Assembly: GCA_964584815.1 (NCBI GenBank)
Contig: CAZPBO010000023.1
Coordinates: 1 to 32,149, forward strand
Direction of reading: 5' to 3'
Origin: CAZPBO01 sp964584815
GTDB lineage: Bacteria > Planctomycetota > SKW154
DNA: 32,149 nucleotides
Shown here one piece after another: positions 15,351-22,324 of the stretch (positions are counted from its first letter, which is position 1; every line of letters begins with the position of its first letter). Under the pieces are notes generated by a model. The model searched no databases. It was not told the DNA's origin and saw only the letters and a program-made list of their open reading frames with translations. The position numbers were made by a program, and so were the translations under genes.

Positions 15351-16091
15351 CTACTCAACCTGCCATATCAGTTCCGAACGGAGCGTGCCTGTCGCCGTCG
15401 TTATCGCCAGTTGAAGCCTGTACGATGATATGTTTTTCTTCTTCGTGTTGAACACCAACTCGCCATCAGCGACCACCTTCATCCCCTTTTTCGCATCCTG
15501 TTTTTCCCCTTTGAATGTGACGGTGGCGGCCTCTGCCTCAACCTTCTTGAGGGTTGCTTTCACCACCATATCGGAATCGGCAGCGAACTTTATAAAGCCG
15601 TTCCAAACATCGCCCACAGTGGCTTTTTTGTCAGGCAGAATGCCCCACGGACCCATCGCATCCAGCATCCAAGTCGGCAGAAAGCCGATATTTTGCTTGC
15701 CACCAATAACCATACCAACAAACTTTTTGAGGTCAGCCTCCACCAGACGCCTCTCCCGCACACGAAACCATCCTTTACGGTCTTTCTTCTCCTTGTCCGT
15801 CGCCACATACCGCTCCTTATGACCACCTTCTCCTTTGACCACCCTCGCATCGGACAATACCAACTCCACCTTCACACCTTTCCTCCGTGATGCGACCTTC
15901 GCTTTGAATACGAGCGTAACCGTCATCTCCTGAGGAGTCTCTTTTGGACCCGAGACAGTCTTAAGGGTTGTTGTTAAAGTGAACCTACGCCCAAGGGGAG
16001 GAGCGAACTTGAGCCACGCGGTTTTGCCCGTCTTTTCCTCACCGCCGCAAAGAATCCCCACCAATAACAACACAGCAGGATAACATCGCAT
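15351..16091 (-). CDS. Exported protein of unknown function, DUF6263-like
   Basis: The 246-residue product has a hydrophobic signal (MRCYPAVLLLVGILC) with a Cys at 15 in a near-lipobox setting; the Leu at -1 is unusual, so lipidation is uncertain. The mature part is beta-rich. It has the pattern of DUF6263-type proteins: an early FTLTTTLKT strand, a central PTWMLDAMGPWGILPDKKATVGDVW segment resembling LP..pV..GD.W, and a final region of strands with SYRLQLAITTATGT. No function is known for that family. The start is ATG 16091 because AAGGAG lies 6 bases upstream; a GTG 15 bases earlier is the alternative. It is the last gene of the minus-strand cluster, 22 bases after the squalene-cyclase-fold gene, and ends with no gap against the cyclase gene. 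Confidence 0.55.
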   Translation of the reverse strand: MRCYPAVLLLVGILCGGEEKTGKTAWLKFAPPLGRRFTLTTTLKTVSGPKETPQEMTVTLVFKAKVASRRKGVKVELVLSDARVVKGEGGHKERYVATDKEKKDRKGWFRVRERRLVEADLKKFVGMVIGGKQNIGFLPTWMLDAMGPWGILPDKKATVGDVWNGFIKFAADSDMVVKATLKKVEAEAATVTFKGEKQDAKKGMKVVADGELVFNTKKKNISSYRLQLAITTATGTLRSELIWQVE

Positions 16092-16113
16092 TCTCTTCTC
16101 CTTCACCAGAACT

Positions 16114-17766
16114 TCAGCGCTTCAACCGTAGGGTAACTTGGAATATGAAGTCGCCGCGTTCAACAATCAGTGTAACATATTTTGTTTTCTCCGTTAGATA
16201 TTTTTTCATAACGGCGTTGAACGATTTGATGTCGCTGACGACGCGGCTGAAGGCGCCACGAATGATATCCCCTACCCTCAAACCCGCCTTCTCCGCCGGG
16301 CTCCCCTTTTCCACCTTTGCAACCATCACTCCTTTGGCGGTTTGCTTCACGCTGAAGCCCGGTTTTAATGGTTTGTCTTTTTTCGCGAAGAGAGAAGCAC
16401 CCGTTTCTGCCACATCCCTCATCACACCGCCGCAGATAGGAACCGTTCCCCGCTTCAGGAACAGTATCGCAAAGCAAGTGTCGTGAAGGGCGCAAACCAT
16501 CTTGTTGCCGCGTTTCACCCCGCCGCTTGACCCCCAAGAGCCATCACCATTCTGGGTAGAAATAAGGCGTTTTGCCCCTTCAGCATACCAGTGATGGCTG
16601 CCAAAGCGCAGCACAAGCGCAAGAACACCAGCGCGTTCAAGACCGTAGAGATAATAATGGAGATGACTGCTTGATGAAAGTCCTGGATTTGCGGTGACGG
16701 AGAAGTGCTTGGCGAGCCAGGCGCATCCATCGCGTATACCGCGGTTAACCGTGCGCGCAAGTCTTTTGTTCCAGAACCTTGTGCTCTCAAGAAGCGCCTT
16801 TGCGATGACAAGTCCCGCCACACCCGCTGTGGTCATAGAACCTTTGGGGAGGTAGGAAGGGCGGCGTTTTGGGTCAAGTTTGGCAAAGTCCACATAGGTG
16901 TAGCCCCAACCACGAGCAAACATCTTGCCCCTCTCCCCTGATAAGTCGCGATACGGGTCAAGCACTACCGTCGTTTTTGAGCGCGCCCGTTCCTTTTCGG
17001 GGATACCCTTCAGGCGGCGATAGAAGTCTTTCTGAAGCGACTGCAGTTTCCGAAACGAAAAATCAGCCGCAGGAACGGGAAACCAGTTGACTTGAGGACC
17101 CTGGGGCTCCTGCGCCTTAATGAGCGCCTCACAGACCTTAAGAACAGGTTCCCGCGGAACTCTAACGCCCATCCGCCACGCTGAGAAAAGTCCCAGAAGC
17201 GAGTATTGGGTGTTGGACAAATCGCCCGTTGACTGCCTACCTGAAGCGTAAGTGAAAAATCCCGTTTTTGTCTGAGAGGCTACTATCAGGTCAAGGCAGT
17301 GCTGCAGCAATTTGCGCAACGGAGGCTTCATCCGCCTTGCCCGCCTGCGCAGAAGGTCGTCATAGGATTTCGCCTGTTGTAAACATTGCTCTTCGCTTGG
17401 AGCAAAGAGCGCCTCTATCGCCATTATGGTTATCGCCGCGCTGTAGTTGTAGCGCGGTTTGTTCTTACAAAGCCACGCAAATCCCGCTCTTATGGCAGGG
17501 TCCTTCGCAGAAAGTCCTCCTTTCAGCAGAGCAAGAAGCACAAGCGCTGTCTCGCCAGGTCCGTAGGAATTGTGGTAAATGCCGCTGAAGGAACCGTCTT
17601 TGTTGCGATGCTTCAGAAGCCACACAACACCCTTCTTAACCGCCTTGTCCACCGCCGAACGGAATTTCTGCACAGGGTCTTTCGGGGCAGGCTTCCTTTG
17701 CGCTTCCTTCTGGGCGTATCCGCAAAGACAGACAAACACTGCCACAACAAAAGCAGCAAGCCGCAT
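16114..17766 (-). CDS. Secreted squalene-cyclase/prenyltransferase-repeat protein with C-terminal PDZ domain
   Basis: The 550-residue protein has a Sec signal peptide (about residues 1-18, ending CGYA). An alpha-alpha-barrel region of prenyltransferase/squalene-oxidase-type repeats follows (about 35-440), marked by DGSFSG, YNYSAAITIMAIEAL, TAGVAGLVIAKALL and NGDGSWG. A PDZ domain (about 471-550) contains MVAKVEKGSPAEKAGLRVGDII, which has the normal peptide-groove layout. No DCTAE-like cyclase active site is visible, and an exported enzyme would not meet squalene, so it is probably a binding or scaffold protein. The gene starts 3 bases after the CNNM-type gene ends, indicating coupling. Such secreted repeat proteins are common in Planctomycetota-like genomes; fusion with PDZ is less so. 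The function is unknown. Confidence 0.75.
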   Translation of the reverse strand: MRLAAFVVAVFVCLCGYAQKEAQRKPAPKDPVQKFRSAVDKAVKKGVVWLLKHRNKDGSFSGIYHNSYGPGETALVLLALLKGGLSAKDPAIRAGFAWLCKNKPRYNYSAAITIMAIEALFAPSEEQCLQQAKSYDDLLRRRARRMKPPLRKLLQHCLDLIVASQTKTGFFTYASGRQSTGDLSNTQYSLLGLFSAWRMGVRVPREPVLKVCEALIKAQEPQGPQVNWFPVPAADFSFRKLQSLQKDFYRRLKGIPEKERARSKTTVVLDPYRDLSGERGKMFARGWGYTYVDFAKLDPKRRPSYLPKGSMTTAGVAGLVIAKALLESTRFWNKRLARTVNRGIRDGCAWLAKHFSVTANPGLSSSSHLHYYLYGLERAGVLALVLRFGSHHWYAEGAKRLISTQNGDGSWGSSGGVKRGNKMVCALHDTCFAILFLKRGTVPICGGVMRDVAETGASLFAKKDKPLKPGFSVKQTAKGVMVAKVEKGSPAEKAGLRVGDIIRGAFSRVVSDIKSFNAVMKKYLTEKTKYVTLIVERGDFIFQVTLRLKR

Positions 17767-17769
17767 ACC

Positions 17770-19005
17770 TCATTTCCTTAAACGGACTCTTCTGACACGG
17801 CGGGCATCCGCCTCCACCACCTCTATGGAAAGACCGTTCGCTCTGACCCGTTCTCCTGGTTTGGGAATGCGCCCCAGTTTGAGAACAACCAATCCCCCTA
17901 TCGTCTCAACACCAATTTTACGGTTGAGGTTGACGCCGATGCGCTCGGCTATCTCCTCAAGCGGTGTTCTGCCATCAACTATGAAGACTCCTTCTCCAAC
18001 GGGTTTTATCTTCTCCGCTTTCGCACGCTCAAACTCATCCTCTATCTCCCCCACCACCTCCTCAACCACATCCTCAAAGGTGACCAGACCGCTTGTGCCA
18101 CCGTATTCGTCCACCACAATCGCTATGTGGGTGCGTTCTGAGCGCATCTGACGCAGCAGAGCAAAAACCGATTTTGTCTCGGGCACAAAGAGGGGTTTGC
18201 GCACCAGTTCTGATACGCGCTTTTCGCCCGAATTGCCTTGGGCGAGGTAAAACAGCAGGTCTTTGGCATACAGCACGCCAACAATTTCATCAAGCGTCTC
18301 TTTATAGACGGGCAGACGGGAATGCCCGCATTTCTGAAAAACTGTCAGGGCATCTTTCACAGTTGCTTCCGCCTCAAGAGCGACTATGTCGGTTCTGGGA
18401 GTCATAATCTGCGCGGCGGTTCGGCTATGAAGGCTCACAACCCCTTCAATCATCCCCACCTCGTCGGTGCCGAGCAGTCCCCGCTTTGCGCTCTCCAATG
18501 CGGCGTCAAGCACACGCTGTTCCGCCTCCTCTCCACGCGAACGCCTTCCACGAACCCGTAGAAAAAGCGTTCCTGCTTTTGTCAGACTTTTGGTGAGAGG
18601 CCACATAAGCGCACGCGCCGCAAACGCAAAGTCCCTCAACGCCCACACCGCCCACTCAGGCCATAAACGCCCCACCGCAAGCGGCAGTATCTCCCCCACC
18701 ACTATCACCCCACCCACCGATATCCCCACCACCGCGACAAACTTATACACCCCTTCAAGCCCTTTCACACCAGAGAGATATTCCGCCACAACCACCACGA
18801 ACACAACATTGAAAATATGATTGAGAAGCCTACAGGAACGGAGCAACTCGTGGCGATGTCTGTCTATGCGGGTCGCCTGCGCGCCAAGCCGCCCCTCAAG
18901 ACGCACAAGCAAGTAATAGAGCAATCCGCCCTCAAGAAGCGAAAAAACAAAACTTGCCAGCAAGCACCCCAGAGCAACAAGCGGCTCCTCGCATCCCTCC
19001 ACCAA
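17770..19005 (-). CDS. CNNM/HlyC-CorC family membrane protein with CBS domains
   Basis: The 411-residue protein has the standard layout. An N-terminal CNNM membrane domain of about four helices (residues 1-150) is followed by two CBS domains (about 205-330), beginning with MTPRTDIVALEAEATVKDAL and including FQKCGHSRLPVYKETLDEIVGVLYAKDLL. A C-terminal CorC_HlyC domain (about 340-411) contains VDGRTPLEEIAERIGV. Members handle Mg2+ or Co2+ transport or resistance, and in many bacteria sit beside phoH and ybeY as here. The start is TTG 19005 or the next codon GTG 19002; GAGG lies 7 bases before the TTG. A promoter-like pair lies directly upstream, so it may be transcribed independently of phoH. 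The gene is followed after 3 bases by the squalene-cyclase-fold gene. Confidence 0.88.
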   Translation of the reverse strand: MVEGCEEPLVALGCLLASFVFSLLEGGLLYYLLVRLEGRLGAQATRIDRHRHELLRSCRLLNHIFNVVFVVVVAEYLSGVKGLEGVYKFVAVVGISVGGVIVVGEILPLAVGRLWPEWAVWALRDFAFAARALMWPLTKSLTKAGTLFLRVRGRRSRGEEAEQRVLDAALESAKRGLLGTDEVGMIEGVVSLHSRTAAQIMTPRTDIVALEAEATVKDALTVFQKCGHSRLPVYKETLDEIVGVLYAKDLLFYLAQGNSGEKRVSELVRKPLFVPETKSVFALLRQMRSERTHIAIVVDEYGGTSGLVTFEDVVEEVVGEIEDEFERAKAEKIKPVGEGVFIVDGRTPLEEIAERIGVNLNRKIGVETIGGLVVLKLGRIPKPGERVRANGLSIEVVEADARRVRRVRLRK

Positions 19006-19030
19006 TGTGCAACCTCAAACAACCTTCTAT

Positions 19031-19059
19031 AGCATATCACAAAAGGACACCATTTTCAA
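19031..19059 (-). promoter_or_regulatory. Predicted internal promoter of the CNNM/CorC-type gene
   Basis: On the minus strand TTGAAA (19059-19054) is 17 bases before TATGCT (19036-19031). An 8-base inverted repeat (CTATAGCA, 19027-19034, and TGCTATAG, 19065-19072) encloses the promoter and overlaps its -10 box, so it could be an operator. That role is conjecture. Confidence 0.4.
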
Positions 19060-19077
19060 GGAAGTGCTATAGGCGTC

Positions 19078-19305
19078 TCACCTTTTAAGTAACCGCGACA
19101 GAAGGAGAAGGAGAGCGCTCGCGACAGCGCTTATTAGGAGGCAGGTGGTTATGGGAATATGAAGTCTGAAGTTCTGGCGTTCAACAACTATATCCCCTGG
19201 CAGTCTTCCAAGAGGCAGGCGCACGCCAGAAGCAAACAGAAGTCCCAGAACGAAGATGGCGCCACCCAGAACCATGAGGACAACGCCTACCTTATGCCAT
19301 TCCAC
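19078..19305 (-). CDS. DUF2905 small membrane protein
   Basis: This two-helix inner-membrane protein of about 75 residues matches the DUF2905 pattern. A first helix (VGVVLMVLGGAIFVLGLLFASG) leads into the hallmark LPLGRLPGDIVVERQNFRLHIPITT, then a second helix (LLISAVASALLLLLSRLL). The family is widespread but has no assigned function. The start is GTG 19305, with AGGA 8 bases upstream; an earlier GTG at 19320 would add five residues and remove that spacing. It overlaps the end of the phosphodiesterase gene by 14 bases. It sits where ybeY is commonly found between the HD-domain gene and the corC-type gene. Confidence 0.8.
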   Translation of the reverse strand: MEWHKVGVVLMVLGGAIFVLGLLFASGVRLPLGRLPGDIVVERQNFRLHIPITTCLLISAVASALLLLLSRLLKR

Positions 19306-20701
19306 CTGTTGTTTCCTCACGAGAGGGATACGAAATACGGGTGTGGAAGAGTCCCTGCAGCATACGGGTTATGGTCTGTTCAATTTTGTGTATTTCGCGC
19401 AGTGTGAGCGGGGATTCGTCAAGTTGTCCGTCAAGGAGGCGGCGCATAACGAGTTCGTGCACCAGTTCGGCAACGCGAGCGGAGGAGGGTTCTTTAAGGG
19501 CGCGGCTTGCCGCCTCCACAGTATCCGCCAGCATAACGATAGCCGCTTCTTTTGTCTGTGGTTTCGGACCGGGGTAACGGTAGCGCGCTATGTCCACACG
19601 AGTTGAGCCGTTGGCACGCGCCTCCTTCAGAGCCTCGTAATAGAAATACTCCACCACACAGGTGCCGTGATGTTGTGCTATCACATCAACCACAGGTTGC
19701 GGCAGTCCCAACTCCTTGCCCATCTCCACCCCATCCCTCACATGACTGACTATCACCAGAGCACTCATTGGGGGAGACAGTTTTTCGTGGCGGCTCTGAC
19801 CGTGTATATTCTCGGCAAAATAGGTTGGTTTTGTCAATTTGCCGATATCGTGGTAGTATCCACCGACACGCGCAAGAAGCGGGTCGGCACCAACCGCATC
19901 CGCCGCCGCTTCAGCAAGACTACCCACCAAAACGCTGTGATGGTATGTCCCGGGAGCCTCAAGCAGAAAGCGCCTGAAAAACGGCTGGTTCAAGTCCGCC
20001 AACTCTCGCAACCTCATCGGTGTCGCCAGGTTGAAAATTCTCTCTATGAATGGCAGAACGCCAGTCATAAGGAGCCCCCAACCGACTCCACCGCCCAAAG
20101 ACCACGCCACGCGCAACGCCAGCCGTTTCGGCGTCCACCCATCCACAGTCGCCAAAGTAAGAAGCAGAAGAACGGTGGTTTGTGCAACCCCGCCCAACGC
20201 ACCTGCGAAGACCGTCTTTGTTCGCGTGTCTATTTTTCTGCCGATGAGCGCCGCCGTTGCCGCACCCGCGCCGAATGACAGCCCCTCCACAAACGAACCG
20301 CAACTTAACCCCACCAGCAACCCTACAAGGCTTACCTGTCCCACACCCATAAACTGCACCGCCACAACGCCAAATCCCACTGCAGGCGACACCATAACAT
20401 CCCATTTCAAAACATGGCGCGCGAAGAATGCGAAACCCACAACTATGACGCCTGCCACCCCCACTGTAAAGAGCGCTTTACGCTCAAGCCGCGTCAACCC
20501 TGCAACCCGCACCAGAACATACCCAACCACAAACACTATCCCTATTCGGGAGAGGCTCTGCGACAAAGGAGGGGGAACTCCGCGCAGAAGCAGTGTTGCA
20601 GAGTGCCAGACCGCCAGAAGGAGCAGCCCGAACAGAACAACAGCAATATAGGCGTGGAGTCCTGAGACCCTCGCTGTGGTGGGCTCCTTTTGTGCTCTCA
20701 T
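19292..20701 (-). CDS. PgpH-like 7TM-HD protein, probable cyclic-di-AMP phosphodiesterase lacking the ectodomain
   Basis: Proteins of the 7TM-HD family (YqfF/PgpH) degrade cyclic di-AMP. The C-terminal HD domain is close to consensus: APGTYHHSVLVGSLAEAAADAVG, LARVGGYYHDIGKL with the HD pair, HEKLSPPMSALVIVSHVRDG and IAQHHGT, so metal ligands appear intact. About six or seven membrane helices precede it. The usual sensor ectodomain of some 250 residues between the first and second helix is absent; only a short loop (LRGVPPPLSQSLS) joins them. The product is about 469 residues against roughly 700 normally. The start is uncertain: ATG 20701 has no clear ribosome-binding site, and TTG 20713 has GGTGAG 7 bases upstream. 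Both lie just after the phoH stop, implying coupling. Confidence 0.85.
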   Translation of the reverse strand: MRAQKEPTTARVSGLHAYIAVVLFGLLLLAVWHSATLLLRGVPPPLSQSLSRIGIVFVVGYVLVRVAGLTRLERKALFTVGVAGVIVVGFAFFARHVLKWDVMVSPAVGFGVVAVQFMGVGQVSLVGLLVGLSCGSFVEGLSFGAGAATAALIGRKIDTRTKTVFAGALGGVAQTTVLLLLTLATVDGWTPKRLALRVAWSLGGGVGWGLLMTGVLPFIERIFNLATPMRLRELADLNQPFFRRFLLEAPGTYHHSVLVGSLAEAAADAVGADPLLARVGGYYHDIGKLTKPTYFAENIHGQSRHEKLSPPMSALVIVSHVRDGVEMGKELGLPQPVVDVIAQHHGTCVVEYFYYEALKEARANGSTRVDIARYRYPGPKPQTKEAAIVMLADTVEAASRALKEPSSARVAELVHELVMRRLLDGQLDESPLTLREIHKIEQTITRMLQGLFHTRISYPSREETTGGMA

Positions 20702-20717
20702 CAGGCGCGTCAAACTG

Positions 20718-21677
20718 TTACTCACCTTCCTTCTGCTGGTCGCTTTCCGCACGCTCGTAAGCCTCAACAATCTCCTGAATTATCGGGTTGCGCACTATAT
20801 CTTTGCGGCTCATATAGACAAACTCCACCCCGCTTATCCCGCTTAAGATACGCCGCACATGCACAAGCCCCGACACCTGTCTCCCCTCAAGGTCTATCTG
20901 GGTTATATCTCCTGTCACCACCATTTTGCTCGCCAGACCCAGCCTTGTCAGAAACATCTTCATCTGTGTTGGTGTTGTGTTCTGCGCCTCATCCAGGATG
21001 ATGAAGGAGCGGTTCAAGGTGCGTCCCCGCATATAGGCGAGCGGGATTATCTCCACGATATCGCGCTCCCTGTAGCGCCGCAACTGCTCAACACCCATAA
21101 AGTCATAGAGCGCATCGTAAAGCGGTCGCAGATATGGCATAACCTTCTGCTCAAAATCGCCTGGTAGGAACCCCAATTTCTCCCCCGCCTCCACCGCAGG
21201 ACGCACAAGCACGATTTTCTGAACCAATCCGAAGCGCAGAAAAGAGACAGCCATCATAACGGCAAGGTAGGTTTTGCCTGTGCCGCTTGGTCCGATGCAG
21301 AAAACAATAGGGTTGCGCATTATCGCTTCAACATAACGGCGTTGTCCCTCGCTTTTTAGGTCAACGATGAGAAAGTCCTCAAGTGTTAGGTCTTCTGCTT
21401 TCTTCTCTGTGGTTTTGTGAATATGGCGGCGCATAATGGCGTGGGCTTCGGCGGGGGTTGTCACAATACCCGCCCTTATCTGTGTCAGAACATCCTGAAT
21501 CAGAGTCCGTATACGCTCAACCTCACTCTCCTCACCGGTTACCTTAAGGAGGGTGTCCCGCGCCACAATGCGAACATCAAATGCCCGCTTTATCTCTTTC
21601 AGATTCACATCCTTTTCGCCAAACAGTATCACCGCCTCCCGCGGATTGCGTAGCCTTACCTGATACTCCAAACCCAT
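20718..21677 (-). CDS. PhoH-family ATPase (PhoL/YbeZ type)
   Basis: This cytoplasmic P-loop ATPase (319 aa) has an N-terminal KH-like region (about residues 5-60), Walker A GPSGTGKT (129-136), the PhoH hallmark VLVRPAVEAGEKLGFLPGD, Walker B SFIILDEAQNTT and TGDITQIDL. Members are linked to RNA metabolism, commonly with YbeY and a CorC-type protein. The ATG at 21677 directly touches GGAGG with no spacer. TTG at 21671 would have the ideal 6-base spacing and remove two residues, so the true start may be 21671. It is the first gene of the minus-strand cluster and has a good promoter just upstream. The phosphodiesterase gene follows within about 20 bases. Confidence 0.93.
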   Translation of the reverse strand: MGLEYQVRLRNPREAVILFGEKDVNLKEIKRAFDVRIVARDTLLKVTGEESEVERIRTLIQDVLTQIRAGIVTTPAEAHAIMRRHIHKTTEKKAEDLTLEDFLIVDLKSEGQRRYVEAIMRNPIVFCIGPSGTGKTYLAVMMAVSFLRFGLVQKIVLVRPAVEAGEKLGFLPGDFEQKVMPYLRPLYDALYDFMGVEQLRRYRERDIVEIIPLAYMRGRTLNRSFIILDEAQNTTPTQMKMFLTRLGLASKMVVTGDITQIDLEGRQVSGLVHVRRILSGISGVEFVYMSRKDIVRNPIIQEIVEAYERAESDQQKEGE

Positions 21678-21696
21678 CCTCCAAAGCCAATGTCAG

Positions 21697-21725
21697 AGTT
21701 TAACACGCAACTCCGCCTGCGTCAA
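21697..21725 (-). promoter_or_regulatory. Predicted promoter of the phoH cluster
   Basis: On the minus strand TTGACG (21725-21720, five of six matches) lies 17 bases before TAAACT (21702-21697, four of six). Transcription would start near 21690, leaving a leader of only 10 to 20 bases that already contains GGAGG. Confidence 0.55.
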
Positions 21726-21898
21726 CGACAGACAACAATTCACCCTCCGCCATCACCTTTAAGCAACGCTTACCAACAGCAAAACCGCCTAGGCTTCATA
21801 AGGAGAAACACTGTCATATGCGCCAGACTTAAATGAAACTATTTTCACAACGCCACCTGTCTTGATACAATCCATCTTGCCGTTTTTGGCATAAAGTC

Positions 21899-21926
21899 TT
21901 GACAAGTTCCTCGTCTTGGTTATGTG
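21899..21926 (+). promoter_or_regulatory. Predicted promoter of the tRNA-Asn gene
   Basis: A perfect -35 TTGACA (21899-21904) is followed after 16 bases by TATGTG (21921-21926, four of six matches), placing the start site some 8 bases before the tRNA. The stretch 21726-21898 upstream holds no gene or strong hairpin that I can see, only a short palindrome GCCTAGGC. Confidence 0.5.
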
Positions 21927-21940
21927 TAGTAATGGATGCT

Positions 21941-22013
21941 TCCCGGGTAGCTCAATCGGTAGAGCAGGCGGCTGTTAACCGCAAGGTTGGAGGTTCGAGT
22001 CCTCCCCCGGGAG
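21941..22013 (+). tRNA. tRNA-Asn (anticodon GTT)
   Basis: A full cloverleaf folds. The acceptor is TCCCGGG (21941-21947) with CCCGGGA (22006-22012). The D arm is 21950-21965. The anticodon arm GGCGG/CCGCA has loop CTGTTAA and anticodon GTT at 21974-21976. The T arm is GGAGG-TTCGAGT-CCTCC, and the discriminator base is G (22013). The anticodon stem has one G-A mismatch at its base. Whether CCA is encoded cannot be seen because the sequence turns to N directly after the discriminator. Confidence 0.96.
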
Positions 22014-22113
22014 NNNNNNNNNNNNNNNNNNNNNNNNNNNNNNNNNNNNNNNNNNNNNNNNNNNNNNNNNNNNNNNNNNNNNNNNNNNNNNNNNNNNNNN
22101 NNNNNNNNNNNNN
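22014..22113. other. Scaffold gap of 100 N
   Basis: Exactly 100 undetermined bases, the conventional placeholder for a join of unknown length. The missing piece holds at least the start of the gene ending at 22302, so relations across the gap are not proven. Confidence 0.98.
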
Positions 22114-22302
22114 TACAAACCCCGTATCTTCTCGGAAGGCAAACTGGTCATCAACCCCTACCGCGACCCCAAGACATTTGGTCCCAAGTCACCGTATGTG
22201 CTACGCTACGATGAGGAAAAAGGCGTATACAGGATAGAACGGAGAAAGGGGGTGGTGGCGCCAAAGCCGCCTGCGTGGAGGCATCCTCTGATTTACGAGT
22301 AA
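22114..22302 (+). CDS. C-terminal part of an unknown protein (5' end lost in the gap)
   Basis: From the gap edge one frame is open for 62 codons to a TAA at 22300-22302. The fragment is basic and rich in Pro, Tyr and Arg, with KLVINPYRDPKTFGPKSPY and a final PPAWRHPLIYE. I do not recognise a family. It lacks membrane segments and looks like a soluble or unstructured tail. The kinase gene starts 22 bases downstream with its own ribosome-binding site and no visible terminator between, so both are probably in one operon. Its last codons and stop are duplicated in tandem in the DNA. Confidence 0.6.
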   Translation, partial: YKPRIFSEGKLVINPYRDPKTFGPKSPYVLRYDEEKGVYRIERRKGVVAPKPPAWRHPLIYE

Positions 22303-22314
22303 ATTTACGAGTAA
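22291..22314 (+). repeat. Tandem duplication of 12 bases over a stop codon
   Basis: ATTTACGAGTAA occurs twice head to tail (22291-22302 and 22303-22314). The first copy encodes the terminal IYE-stop of the partial gene; the second forms most of the 22-base spacer to the kinase gene. Confidence 0.95.
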
Positions 22315-22324
22315 AGGATTGGCA

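Noticed and set aside
19667..20278. Plus-strand frame opposite the HD-domain gene
   Set aside because: It lies across the conserved HD domain and membrane core; its translation has no recognisable features.
21780..21840. AAGGAG followed by an ATG and a 4-codon frame upstream of tRNA-Asn
   Set aside because: The product would be four residues and the spacing is 12 bases, so it is probably chance.
21862..21897. Second promoter-like pair TTGATA / TAAAGT before tRNA-Asn
   Set aside because: The spacer is over 20 bases, too long; the TTGACA pair nearer the tRNA is better.
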